Positions 1-7,306 of a DNA stretch of 48,225 nucleotides are shown here, piece by piece. Both the position numbers and the translations under genes were made by a program. Origin of the DNA: Shewanella hafniensis. Its GTDB lineage: Bacteria > Pseudomonadota > Gammaproteobacteria > Enterobacterales > Shewanellaceae. The notes under the pieces were generated by a model. That model did not search any database, was not told the origin of the DNA, and saw only the letters and a list, made by a program, of their open reading frames with translations. The stretch lies in NCBI RefSeq assembly GCF_019655335.1, contig NZ_BPFD01000032.1, forward strand, positions 1 through 48,225, given 5' to 3'. Positions within the stretch are counted from its first letter, which is position 1. Each line of letters begins with the position of its first letter.

Positions 1-143
1 CCATGCTTAGGCAAATATCACTGAATATGCTTAGGGCTGAACCTTCTAAAGGAAGCATTCCAGCGAAACAGAAAAGAGCTTGGATGAAACCTGAATATTT
101 AGAATCGGTTCTATTAGCAGGGTTGCAGCTGGACGAATTTTAA
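1..143 (+). pseudogene. ISAs1-family transposase, C-terminal end (cut by window edge)
   Basis: An open frame enters from the left edge and stops with TAA at 141-143. Its last ~46 residues include LRQISLNMLRAEPSKGS, then an Ala-Lys-Gln-Lys basic stretch and a Trp. By eye this resembles the C-terminal signature of ISAs1-family (H-repeat type) DDE transposases, in which an N-[ML]-[LI]-R run is followed by a K-rich stretch and W. Only the tail is visible, so whether the element is intact cannot be judged. The stop lies about 20 bp from the presumed element end, as is usual for compact IS elements. Confidence 0.6.
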
Positions 144-163
144 ACACTCATGCGGTTGCCCTG
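142..163. mobile_element. Right terminal inverted repeat of the ISAs1-type element
   Basis: Read on the minus strand, the sequence begins CAGGGCAACCGCATGAGTG and runs into the transposase stop codon. A terminal repeat beginning CAGGG next to the transposase stop fits the ISAs1 family as I recall it. The left end is outside the window, so the repeat cannot be verified here. The next bases (from 164) would be the target-site duplication. Confidence 0.45.
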
Positions 164-807
164 CTATTCATAGCGTCCTCACATTCGAGTGATTATTTGA
201 TGGGATAGCAATGAGTAACTGCTATCTCTTAAGCATGAAAGACCATACTTAAGATATTAATATTATTTATAATGACAAATAATGACTCGAGACACTCATC
301 GCACAACAACTTCATATGATAATTAATTTCAAATTTAGCGATTTTTTTGAAGTTATAATCTGTAATGTGTGTTTTTATAATCAAATTTAAGTTATTTAAA
401 CTGAAATGCACTACGTGGACATTATGTCCACCTATTGTGGTCATAATGTCTAGATCCTGGTGTGTGAATATCGATTTTGTGATTTACTGTTCATTAAATT
501 AAGAACGACTAAATATAAAAGTCATCTGAATAAAAGTTGGTATGAAAATCGCAATTATCTAAAAAATCAAATAAGTTATTTAGCTGAATAATTATTGTTA
601 CTTATTTAACATTGCTAATGATTGTTAAGGGAGTATCACTGACGCTAAAGTGAGCGACATAGTTGAACCATGTGAATTAAATAGGCGTAATAAACAGTGT
701 TAATAATTTACAGATATAATCCATGTCGAGAATGAAACACGTACCTGTACCAATTTAATTAGTAACTGCAACATTAGGTGTGTTTAATATTTGAATTGGC
801 CCAATAA
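164..807. other. AT-rich gap without a convincing gene
   Basis: About 640 bp between the IS end and the terminator of the siderophore receptor. A 71-codon open frame on the minus strand (229-444) has no recognisable domain and no clear Shine-Dalgarno sequence, and I do not call it a gene. The stretch holds two operator-like dyads (415-453) and a short TCACT/AGTGA inverted repeat near 638-655. It may be the remains of a locus disturbed by the insertion sequence. Confidence 0.5.
415..453. promoter_or_regulatory. Pair of operator-like dyads
   Basis: The perfect palindrome GTGGACATTATGTCCAC (415-431) is followed 22 bp later, start to start, by the similar imperfect dyad GTGGTCATAATGTCTAG (437-453). 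The inner halves also pair with each other as one long inverted repeat (418-450, 13 of 14 arm positions). A two-helical-turn spacing is typical of cooperative repressor sites. The regulator and regulated gene are unknown. Confidence 0.4.
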
Positions 808-842
808 AAAAGGGATAGCCGATATTACGGCTATTCCTTTAA
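806..842 (-). terminator. Rho-independent terminator of the siderophore receptor gene
   Basis: On the minus strand a 13-bp stem (AAAGGAATAGCCG paired with CGGCTATCCCTTT, one mismatch) with a 6-nt loop is followed by a T-rich tail. It lies about 35 bp beyond the stop codon at 876. Confidence 0.8.
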
Positions 843-875
843 CGATTAGGCTAGAAATTTAGAAACGCTAGAAGT

Positions 876-3032
876 TTAGAAACGATAACTAAAACTCACC
901 GTGGCATTACGCGGCGTACCATAGTGATATACGCTATAGGCTGCAGATGATGCAGACATATAAGCATAGTATTTTTCATCTAGAAGATTTTCTATGTTAA
1001 TTTGCAGATCCATATTGTCGGCCAAGTTATAGCGAGCCATCAGGTTCACTAAAGTGTAAGCGTCCTGTTCTATTAACACTGTATTTTCTGAGTAGCTGTC
1101 ACTCTGCCAATTAACACCCCCACCCACAGTTAATTCAGGCAGATAATCGACAAACTGATACGTGGTAAATAGCTTAAACTGTTTGCGTGGACTTGTGGTT
1201 GCCATCCTGTTTCCTTCCACATCTTCAGCTGTAAACTGAGAATAGCCCGCTGTGATGTTCCAACCATCAATAAACTCGCCTACAGCCTCTAACTCGAAAC
1301 CTGTACTTTCAGTACCCTGAGCAGCTTTGTAATTAGTAACAGGTTTCCCATCAATCATGACAGTTCCATTTGGTGTTGCTAGGTTGTCTTGATCAATTTT
1401 AAATAGCGCGACAGTTGTGTGCAGACGATCGTCAAGATAAGCACTCTTCAGACCGATTTCATAAGCTTTACCTTTTAATGGGTCTAGATACACCCCATAA
1501 GCATTAGTCACATTTTGCGGATTAAATATTTCGGTATAACTCGCGTAGGCACGATGTTGCTCACTAATGTCATATAAGACACCGACATAAGGTACAAACA
1601 CCCCATCATCGCCAAAGTTGGTATCAGTGCCGTAGCTCACTCCTTCACGATTCCAGCTCGAAATCCGTCCGCCAGCAATGATTTTTAAGGCTTCGGTAAT
1701 GGTGAAACGGGTTGCAGCGTAAAAACCTTTTTGCTCAGTGTCCATCTGCAGCTGACGATTGGCGTCCGTTGACCATTCAGGCTCAGCAAATGCATTGCTT
1801 TGCCATTCGTAAAAGTTATCTACGGGCTTGTTGTCGTAACCGCTCATATTATCCCGAATGGGTTCAAAGGTATCGGCATAGGACTTTTGTTTACTGTATA
1901 AAGCACCGACGACAAACTCATGTTCACGATTAAACAGTTGATAATCCCCTTTTAACTGTAAATCGAAATTATCAGAGTTGCTCTCACCGTGGCTGTGATA
2001 ACGCTGACCACTTAATCCTGCCCCCGTTTCTTTATCAAGCAAACCAGACATGTAGATCATTTTAGTCGTAGTTTCATACTCCATACGGTTGTAGTTCGCC
2101 ACCAGTTGCCAGCCATTGTTGAAATAATGATTGAGGTTGGCAAAGTAGTTTACGTTGGTGGTTTCCCAGCGACTCCAATCTGCTGCCGTTGTAGCAGAAA
2201 CATCCCAATCGGTAGGTGTGCCATCGCTGAATACGGCTGGTAATGCTCCCCACATGGCGCCTTTAGGATTATTGTTGTTGTAACTGCCCCCCACGCGCAA
2301 CATAGTGTTATCTGTGATATCAGTATCGATAACACCGTAAAGAATGGTTTTGCGGTCTTGATAAAGTTCTTGATATGAATCGCTATTGACGTATTTAGCA
2401 ACCATACGACCGCGCACACTACCACTTTCATTGAGGCCATTGGAGACATCGGCGGTGATCTGTTTTTTATCCCAACTGCCCGTTGCTACATCGACATAAC
2501 CTTTCAGGTCACTGCTATCGGCATGTTTACGAACTAAATTAATCGAAGCAGAGGGATCTCCGGCACCTGTGAGTAAGCCAGTTGCCCCCCGCACCACTTC
2601 AACTCGCTCGTAAATGGATACATCAGAAACGGTTTCACCAGCATCACCACCTAAACTCCAAGATAAAGGTACACCGTCAATTTGGTAATTTTGCACTGAA
2701 AATCCGCGAGCATTGAAACCATTACGCACATTGTCAGTTTTAGATGACGATAAACCTACCGCATTATTAACGACATCAACGACGGTATTAAGCGCCTGAT
2801 CTTGAATTCGCTCAGCGGTTAAAATCGACACTGACTGCGGTGTTTCCATTAGCGACAATCCAAGCCCTGTGGCGGTATCGATTGTTTTGCTAACAGTGTA
2901 TTTACCCATCACTGTGATTTTTTCAATATTTTGGTCTTGTAAATCAGGAGTTGACTGCTCCTCGGCTAAAACCAGTAAAGGATTTAAGGCCAAAGCAACT
3001 GCCGCCGTAAGAGGAAGTAAATTAAATTGCAT
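876..3032 (-). CDS. TonB-dependent siderophore receptor (FhuE/FpvA-like)
   Basis: A 718-residue outer-membrane receptor for a ferric siderophore, powered by TonB-ExbB-ExbD. It starts with a signal peptide (hydrophobic run about residues 5-23, cleavage after VLA). The plug domain (about 40-165) contains the siderophore-receptor signature ETPQSVSILTAERIQDQ and a VVRGATGLLTGAGDPSASINLVRK segment. A beta barrel follows and ends with the canonical C-terminal aromatic strand VSFSYRF. There is no N-terminal STN signalling domain, so it should not drive its own anti-sigma factor. The two PepSY-type genes upstream on the same strand would handle reduction or release of the siderophore iron. A Fur-like site lies at 3076-3094, just downstream of a TAAAAT -10-like box. 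The exact siderophore cannot be read from sequence. Confidence 0.93.
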   Translation of the reverse strand: MQFNLLPLTAAVALALNPLLVLAEEQSTPDLQDQNIEKITVMGKYTVSKTIDTATGLGLSLMETPQSVSILTAERIQDQALNTVVDVVNNAVGLSSSKTDNVRNGFNARGFSVQNYQIDGVPLSWSLGGDAGETVSDVSIYERVEVVRGATGLLTGAGDPSASINLVRKHADSSDLKGYVDVATGSWDKKQITADVSNGLNESGSVRGRMVAKYVNSDSYQELYQDRKTILYGVIDTDITDNTMLRVGGSYNNNNPKGAMWGALPAVFSDGTPTDWDVSATTAADWSRWETTNVNYFANLNHYFNNGWQLVANYNRMEYETTTKMIYMSGLLDKETGAGLSGQRYHSHGESNSDNFDLQLKGDYQLFNREHEFVVGALYSKQKSYADTFEPIRDNMSGYDNKPVDNFYEWQSNAFAEPEWSTDANRQLQMDTEQKGFYAATRFTITEALKIIAGGRISSWNREGVSYGTDTNFGDDGVFVPYVGVLYDISEQHRAYASYTEIFNPQNVTNAYGVYLDPLKGKAYEIGLKSAYLDDRLHTTVALFKIDQDNLATPNGTVMIDGKPVTNYKAAQGTESTGFELEAVGEFIDGWNITAGYSQFTAEDVEGNRMATTSPRKQFKLFTTYQFVDYLPELTVGGGVNWQSDSYSENTVLIEQDAYTLVNLMARYNLADNMDLQINIENLLDEKYYAYMSASSAAYSVYHYGTPRNATVSFSYRF

Positions 3033-3075
3033 AGTTAGTTGGATAGTTTATTTAGAGTAGCAATACGGTAACACT

Positions 3076-3094
3076 ATTGCGAATCACTTTCATT
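3076..3094 (-). promoter_or_regulatory. Putative Fur box of the siderophore receptor
   Basis: The minus-strand sequence AATGAAAGTGATTCGCAAT matches the 19-bp Fur consensus AATGATAATGATTATCATT at 14 of 19 positions. It sits 44-62 bp upstream of the ATG and just downstream of a TAAAAT hexamer, where iron-bound Fur would block transcription. Confidence 0.5.
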
Positions 3095-3120
3095 TGTATT
3101 TTAGTGATTAGGATAACATT

Positions 3121-3139
3121 TTCGTGATTGACTCACGAA
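3121..3139. promoter_or_regulatory. Perfect 7-bp dyad upstream of the siderophore receptor
   Basis: TTCGTGA and TCACGAA are exact inverted repeats separated by 5 bp, about 90-107 bp upstream of the receptor start. It resembles a CRP half-site pair, but the GTGA/TCAC spacing is 5 rather than 6, so another dimeric regulator is equally possible. Confidence 0.35.
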
Positions 3140-3260
3140 GGACAATATAATTTGGTGTTTAATGCACTTGAAACCTGACATTTAAACTGAAAGCGCACAG
3201 CAAGCAGAATGATTATTTAGCCTTTAAGCTTAGATACTTAACCTTAGATACTTAACCTTT

Positions 3261-3303
3261 AAAAAACGCCCCCTTAGCTTGTTAGTCTAAGAGGTCGTCT
3301 TTG
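3261..3303 (-). terminator. Terminator after the PepSY operon
   Basis: On the minus strand, ACGACCTCTTAG pairs with CTAAGGGGGCGT (two mismatches) around a short loop and is followed by TTTTTT. It separates the PepSY operon from the siderophore receptor gene, so the receptor probably has its own promoter in 3033-3260. Confidence 0.7.
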
Positions 3304-3347
3304 CTATTTGGGCTTTAGCTTTCAAACCTGTTTTGAGGGGATTTTTG

Positions 3348-3818
3348 TTATTGACCCAGTATATCGGCGGGCAGCGGCCATTTGCCGACTTGCCACTCAC
3401 CTTGCCAATTCTCAATCGAAATCCACAGACTTTCGTTCGACGTTAAGGTTTTTGACGAAATCGCGTGCACATGCTGGCCATGCTTATTACCGTGTATAAT
3501 GCCATTTTCACTGCGCTGTAAGTCTGCGATAGGCAAAGCTTGAGTTCCAATATTGGCGTAGCCTTGGCGTATATTGGCTATATCTCCTTTTTCAAAAACC
3601 AACATAAAATCTTTTACGTAATCATCATGATGCACGTAAGGCGCGTTAAGGTCTAAGGGTAAAGGCGCAATGGTAAACTCGCCCAACTGCTGAGCCTTCC
3701 ATGCAGGAGGAAATGTGGGTGTTAACGACTGATATAGAAATAATATCGGTAGGAGTAGAATTAACCCACTGAGTTTATACTTATTTCTTAGCCAGAAGCT
3801 TGAGTTAGTAACAGCCAT
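3348..3818 (-). CDS. Membrane-anchored hypothetical protein of the iron locus
   Basis: A 156-residue protein with one N-terminal membrane segment (residues ~14-29, LSGLILLLPILFLYQSL) and an extracytoplasmic remainder. No family was recognised with certainty. It is translationally coupled to the PepSY gene: that gene's TAA and this gene's ATG overlap as TAATG at 3818, preceded by a strong GAGGAGG ribosome site. An ATG two codons upstream (3824) sits directly on the ribosome site and is less likely. Its conserved place beside a PepSY reductase suggests it is an accessory subunit for siderophore iron release. That is inference from context. Confidence 0.75.
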   Translation of the reverse strand: MAVTNSSFWLRNKYKLSGLILLLPILFLYQSLTPTFPPAWKAQQLGEFTIAPLPLDLNAPYVHHDDYVKDFMLVFEKGDIANIRQGYANIGTQALPIADLQRSENGIIHGNKHGQHVHAISSKTLTSNESLWISIENWQGEWQVGKWPLPADILGQ

Positions 3819-4984
3819 TAACATCCCTCCTCTAGGACTTCAGTTGCTGTGTTTTGAGCGCTTGTATTTTTAAATGCTCGCAGATTGCGCAATCCCCACA
3901 TCATAAATCCTGTAATCGACATACCCGATAGAATTAATCCAAAAATAAACCAAATGATTTTTGTCCAAATACCGCCTAAGGTGCCGTAATGTAGAGGATC
4001 GGCAATATGCATTAGGGTTTGCATGCCCGTCATCGTCTCGGGTGAGGTGGCACGTGCAACCTCCCCTGTCCAAGGGTTAATACTGAGGTTGTATGAATAC
4101 TGGTCGTAGAAAATATGATCGCCGCTACCGCTCAGGTGATACATGTCTCGATTGTGTTCTGGTTGCATCACATAACTTGGCTGAAAATCTGGAAAACGTG
4201 TTTGCGCTAGCGTTAAGGCTTGTGCAAATGACACGCTCGGAGCCAGCTTCCCTTCATTTTCATGGACGTAGGGCAATTGTTCTACGCCGACCAATGGCGC
4301 ATGGGGTTCTATATCAATATCCGCATGCCAAAAAATGGCTTGGGTTAAATACCATAACCCCGTCACGGCCATGATGGCGATAAACCAAATAGACCAGACG
4401 CCAGACAATTTATGTAAATCTGCTAATAACGTCTTTTTTCCTTGATTGAGACGTAACTTAGGAGCAAAAAAACTTCGCCAAAAACGTTTGTAAACAATCA
4501 GGCCAGTAATCAAAGATGCGAGCATGAACAGCGCCATCGAACAAACGAGGTAATAGCCCAAGCTGTAACTACTTTGCCAAGGAAATAATAACCACGCATG
4601 TAACGATCTGATGAAACCGACAAATGTCATGCCTTCATTGATCTGTTGGATTTCACCTGTGTATTGATTCACATAGGCCATGGCATAGGGTTTATCCACG
4701 TCACTGAACATCACCACATTCACCAAATATGGCTCTAAAGTCATAGCGCCAGTAACTGCCGCACTTGGGTAGGCTTTCTCAACAATCGTCATTAGCTCGC
4801 TGACTGGTTTTTCCGGCAAATCATTAGGATTCAATGCTCTGGATGCAGGATTAGTGAGCCAAGTGATCTCATGACTCAATACCGCAATCGTGCCCGTCAA
4901 ACAGATAAAACAAAATAACAACCATATTGGGAGCGACACCCAACCGTGCAACATAAACCAGAATCGGTTACTGATCTTCGCCAT
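3818..4984 (-). CDS. PepSY-associated TM-helix protein (iron-uptake flavin/heme-type reductase-like)
   Basis: A 388-residue inner-membrane protein with the PepSY_TM architecture. The first membrane helix is WVSLPIWLLFCFICLTGTIA, followed by periplasmic PepSY regions with a SHEITWLTNPASRA motif. Two further central helices lie around YYLVCSMALFMLASLITGLIVY and SIWFIAIMAVTGLWYL, and a last helix is IIWFIFGLILSGMSITGFMMW. Members such as PiuB and FoxB are Fur-regulated and are thought to reduce ferric siderophores. ATG 4984 was chosen because AGGAAAG lies 8 nt before it. ATG 5002 has no such site. It is the first gene of a two-gene operon, with a Fur-like box at 5029-5047. Confidence 0.88.
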   Translation of the reverse strand: MAKISNRFWFMLHGWVSLPIWLLFCFICLTGTIAVLSHEITWLTNPASRALNPNDLPEKPVSELMTIVEKAYPSAAVTGAMTLEPYLVNVVMFSDVDKPYAMAYVNQYTGEIQQINEGMTFVGFIRSLHAWLLFPWQSSYSLGYYLVCSMALFMLASLITGLIVYKRFWRSFFAPKLRLNQGKKTLLADLHKLSGVWSIWFIAIMAVTGLWYLTQAIFWHADIDIEPHAPLVGVEQLPYVHENEGKLAPSVSFAQALTLAQTRFPDFQPSYVMQPEHNRDMYHLSGSGDHIFYDQYSYNLSINPWTGEVARATSPETMTGMQTLMHIADPLHYGTLGGIWTKIIWFIFGLILSGMSITGFMMWGLRNLRAFKNTSAQNTATEVLEEGC

Positions 4985-5028
4985 TTGTGACTTTCCTAAC
5001 ACTTATCGAATTTCGAGAGTGTAAAGGT

Positions 5029-5047
5029 AATGCAAATTGTTATCAAT
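5029..5047. promoter_or_regulatory. Putative Fur box, divergent promoter region
   Basis: AATGCAAATTGTTATCAAT matches the 19-bp Fur consensus at 14 of 19 positions. It lies 45-63 bp upstream of the PepSY gene. The core AATTGTTATCAAT reappears as AATTGTTTTCAAT at 5061-5073, nearer the collapsed receptor on the other strand, so the region looks like two Fur-type sites serving divergent genes. Confidence 0.5.
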
Positions 5048-5059
5048 ACGATGTGCCGG

Positions 5060-5075
5060 TAATTGTTTTCAATTA
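5060..5075. promoter_or_regulatory. Second Fur-like inverted repeat
   Basis: TAATTG and CAATTA form a perfect inverted repeat around TTTT. It shares its core with the site at 5029-5047 and lies 35-50 bp upstream of the receptor remnant that starts at 5110. Confidence 0.35.
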
Positions 5076-5109
5076 GAATGCCGGTCACAAAATACTTTGA
5101 TGGGGAATC

Positions 5110-5271
5110 ATGATGCATAAAACGTTATTAGCTACGCTCATTTCGAGCCTGTTGTTAGCCCCGAGTTTGTACGCTCATTAGGCTTAATCCCCTACAAATA
5201 TCGATTTCTACGATCAAGGCTTCTTCGGCGAACCGAGAAATGTCGAACTTAGTCTGAGCTACAATTTCTGA
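5110..5271 (+). pseudogene. Remnant of a TonB-dependent receptor (signal peptide plus last beta strand)
   Basis: The first 23 codons encode a clean signal peptide (MMHKTLLATLISSLLLAPSL, then Tyr-Ala-His) ending at TAG 5179-5181. One codon later there is a TAA, and from 5188 the same reading frame is open again. It encodes NIDFYDQGFFGEPRNVELSL followed by SYNF and a stop, the standard C-terminal strand of a TonB-dependent receptor ending in an aromatic residue. The whole middle of the gene (about 2 kb in a normal receptor) is missing. The promoter side keeps a Fur-like repeat and the 3' side keeps a hairpin (5286-5322). This is a collapsed iron receptor divergent from the PepSY operon. Confidence 0.8.
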
Positions 5272-5285
5272 TCATTTTATTCATT

Positions 5286-5322
5286 AGGGATACCGCGCAT
5301 CGCTTTTATGTGCGGTATCCCT
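5286..5322 (+). terminator. Hairpin after the receptor remnant
   Basis: AGGGATACCGC pairs with GCGGTATCCCT across a 15-nt loop, starting 15 bp after the remnant's stop codon. There is no long T-run, so it could be a terminator left from the receptor gene or a bidirectional structure. Confidence 0.5.
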
Positions 5323-5445
5323 AAGTCAGCATTATCATGTGTTAAAACATCATCCGGTAAACGATAGCGGATTAAGCCTTTGGGCTCAGGGAGATATCTA
5401 TTACAATGAAGTCCATTTAAAACCCGTGAAACAGATGTTCAGCCT

Positions 5446-6360
5446 ATGCCTAAGTCTCATACCCATATGCACCAGCATTTACAGATGCCATATTCGCGGG
5501 TCGATCTTCACACGTTGGCGCATCAACTTGCCCTCAAGCAAGTGACCATTATTGGGAATGCTTCTGGCAATTGGCAGCCAGCGACTGCAGGTACGACATT
5601 TATCTTTAACGGCACGCAATGGCATGAGAAAAGTACTCAAAATAATCTGATAGTGAATATCGCTAACGGCGGTTTTGCTGAGTCAAAATATGCCTTTGTG
5701 GTACAAGGTCACCCGCAAAGTGGTTTGCTTACCCAAGCGTTGACACAGGTTGCGATTGAATTAACGCCCAAACTTGGCTGTTGGCCTTCATCTGGCCTAA
5801 CCACAATAATGCTGATGCAGCAGTTATCTCAGCATGTGCAAGTGCAGCGGATGTCGCTGTTTCCGAGTTTAGCAAGGCCCAATGATTTACCGCCTGAAGA
5901 CCACTTACCTTGTATGGTGCATAACTGGTTAGGCGAACGGCGGATTGCGCAGACGCTCGCGCCCACACTTGACTGGCCGGAGTTCACCTTGCCAGCAGTT
6001 TGTTTAGCAAACTTAGCGGCAGTCAATAAAGCGCGTGGTTCCCAAACTTCAATGATGATGAAAACGGGCAATCCTTTTGATTTACTTGCGCGTTTACAAG
6101 AATCAACCCCATCGGCAGATATGCCACATTCCGCAAAACACATACAACTCGATTGGTTGATTACGCTGGCTCATACGCCTATCGACGTTTGGCTAAAATA
6201 TGCGGATTTAAAACAAGTTATCAATGCCGAAGCATTATTTTTTAATCACATGCCAGAATCAAAACCCAGCTATTGGTATTTAATGGATACTAAGGCGTCC
6301 CAATATCTCGATGCTATCCGCCACAGTTTGGCCTATTGCTGTCAAACACATTCGGCTTAA
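5446..6360 (+). CDS. Conserved-looking protein of unknown function, possible glycosyltransferase-like fold
   Basis: A 304-residue soluble protein without a signal peptide. I do not recognise a named family. A Rossmann-like start (VTIIGNASGNW, residues ~33-43) is followed by an FNG motif (FIFNGTQWH) and later by CWPSSGLTTIMLMQQL. The order 'GN-S near the N terminus, then FNG, then P-S-S/T-G-L followed by a helix' recalls bacterial sialyltransferase-like enzymes. This is a by-eye analogy only. The ATG at 5446 has no strong ribosome site. The frame is open upstream only to a stop near 5403, and ATG 5464 is an alternative start. It follows the collapsed iron receptor on the same strand, so it may once have been co-transcribed with it. 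Confidence 0.6.
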   Translation: MPKSHTHMHQHLQMPYSRVDLHTLAHQLALKQVTIIGNASGNWQPATAGTTFIFNGTQWHEKSTQNNLIVNIANGGFAESKYAFVVQGHPQSGLLTQALTQVAIELTPKLGCWPSSGLTTIMLMQQLSQHVQVQRMSLFPSLARPNDLPPEDHLPCMVHNWLGERRIAQTLAPTLDWPEFTLPAVCLANLAAVNKARGSQTSMMMKTGNPFDLLARLQESTPSADMPHSAKHIQLDWLITLAHTPIDVWLKYADLKQVINAEALFFNHMPESKPSYWYLMDTKASQYLDAIRHSLAYCCQTHSA

Positions 6361-6474
6361 ACAAGGACTGACTCACACCTCCTCTAATCATTAACAGTTA
6401 GACTTGCCAACTAAGCTTGTACTCGCATCACACTGCCATTTACCGTATTTTGACGTACTTTCAAAAGTTTATAA

Positions 6475-7263
6475 TCAGCCAAGCGGATGTTTACTCAATG
6501 CCATTCCTAGCGGCTCGAAATAATTGAGCAAAGCGTTAAAAATCACTTTTCTGTGGGCTTCATCGGGATAAGCCCCCTCCTTTGCCATTGCTGAAAAGCG
6601 TGTCCCAGACACTAAATACGGATTCGAAATCGCATCATAGGATTCAATACAGGCTTCAAATGCCCGCGCCATCATTTCAGTTGGCCGTGCGAAGTACTGC
6701 ATGCCATGTTTTTTGTCTAAGGCAATCGCTCGGCGCACATAATCATGGGGCTCATCGCCATCACCACTTAAAAACGTTACCTTGAAGATCTCTGATAAGC
6801 GTGCATTCAGTGGATGTTCTATGATGGGCAGATCCGACAACCAAAGATCGCTCGCGCATTGAAACCGCTTAGACGAAGATTTGAAGGACTTGGCGGCAAT
6901 ATAGTGGTCAAACGCATGCCAAAACTCATGGGCTAAAGCGCCAGCACCGGCATTTTTTGCCAAGGCCAATTCCCGAGTCGCGGGCGCATAATGGGCCTGA
7001 ACGCCTTTTTGACCGCCATGACCAAAAGCCAGACTCACGGTTTCGCGCAGCCCTAACGTCAAAGGTGGCAACTTTAAGATAAAGGCCAGATCGGCGAGCG
7101 AATCAAACACCAGATCCGCAGCAAGGCGCGATTCATCCCGCGTAACCCAGCGGCCAACACGTACATGACTAAAACCAAAGGTTTGTTTAACATCAAGAAA
7201 TGTCACCTGCTCACCAAATCGGTAATCGGGTCCATGGCGGGTATATTGCTGATTGATTAACAC
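6475..7263 (-). CDS. CLCA_X family protein (zinc-peptidase-like)
   Basis: A 262-residue cytoplasmic protein. Residues 111-120 read AHEFWHAFDH, a HExxH zinc-binding helix followed by Asp-His, as in CLCA_X proteins and the LPD1-type polyvalent domain. A second conserved helix, RPTEMMARAFEACIES (about residues 191-206), could supply the third ligand or a structural acid. There is no membrane segment or secretion signal. Genes of this family are widespread in marine gammaproteobacteria and their substrate is not known to me. It stands alone: the upstream cyclase gene on the same strand ends 43 bp away with no terminator, so co-transcription is possible. Confidence 0.8.
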   Translation of the reverse strand: MLINQQYTRHGPDYRFGEQVTFLDVKQTFGFSHVRVGRWVTRDESRLAADLVFDSLADLAFILKLPPLTLGLRETVSLAFGHGGQKGVQAHYAPATRELALAKNAGAGALAHEFWHAFDHYIAAKSFKSSSKRFQCASDLWLSDLPIIEHPLNARLSEIFKVTFLSGDGDEPHDYVRRAIALDKKHGMQYFARPTEMMARAFEACIESYDAISNPYLVSGTRFSAMAKEGAYPDEAHRKVIFNALLNYFEPLGMALSKHPLG

Positions 7264-7306
7264 AGTTTCCCTTGAGTACTAATGCACTGAATGTCGAATG
7301 CTTTGT

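Noticed and set aside
229..444. 71-codon minus-strand open frame in the left gap
   Set aside because: AT-rich, no domain, no ribosome site, and its 5' end overlaps the palindromic dyads; probably non-coding.
3121..3139. Dyad as a CRP site
   Set aside because: Half-site spacing is one base short of the CRP consensus.
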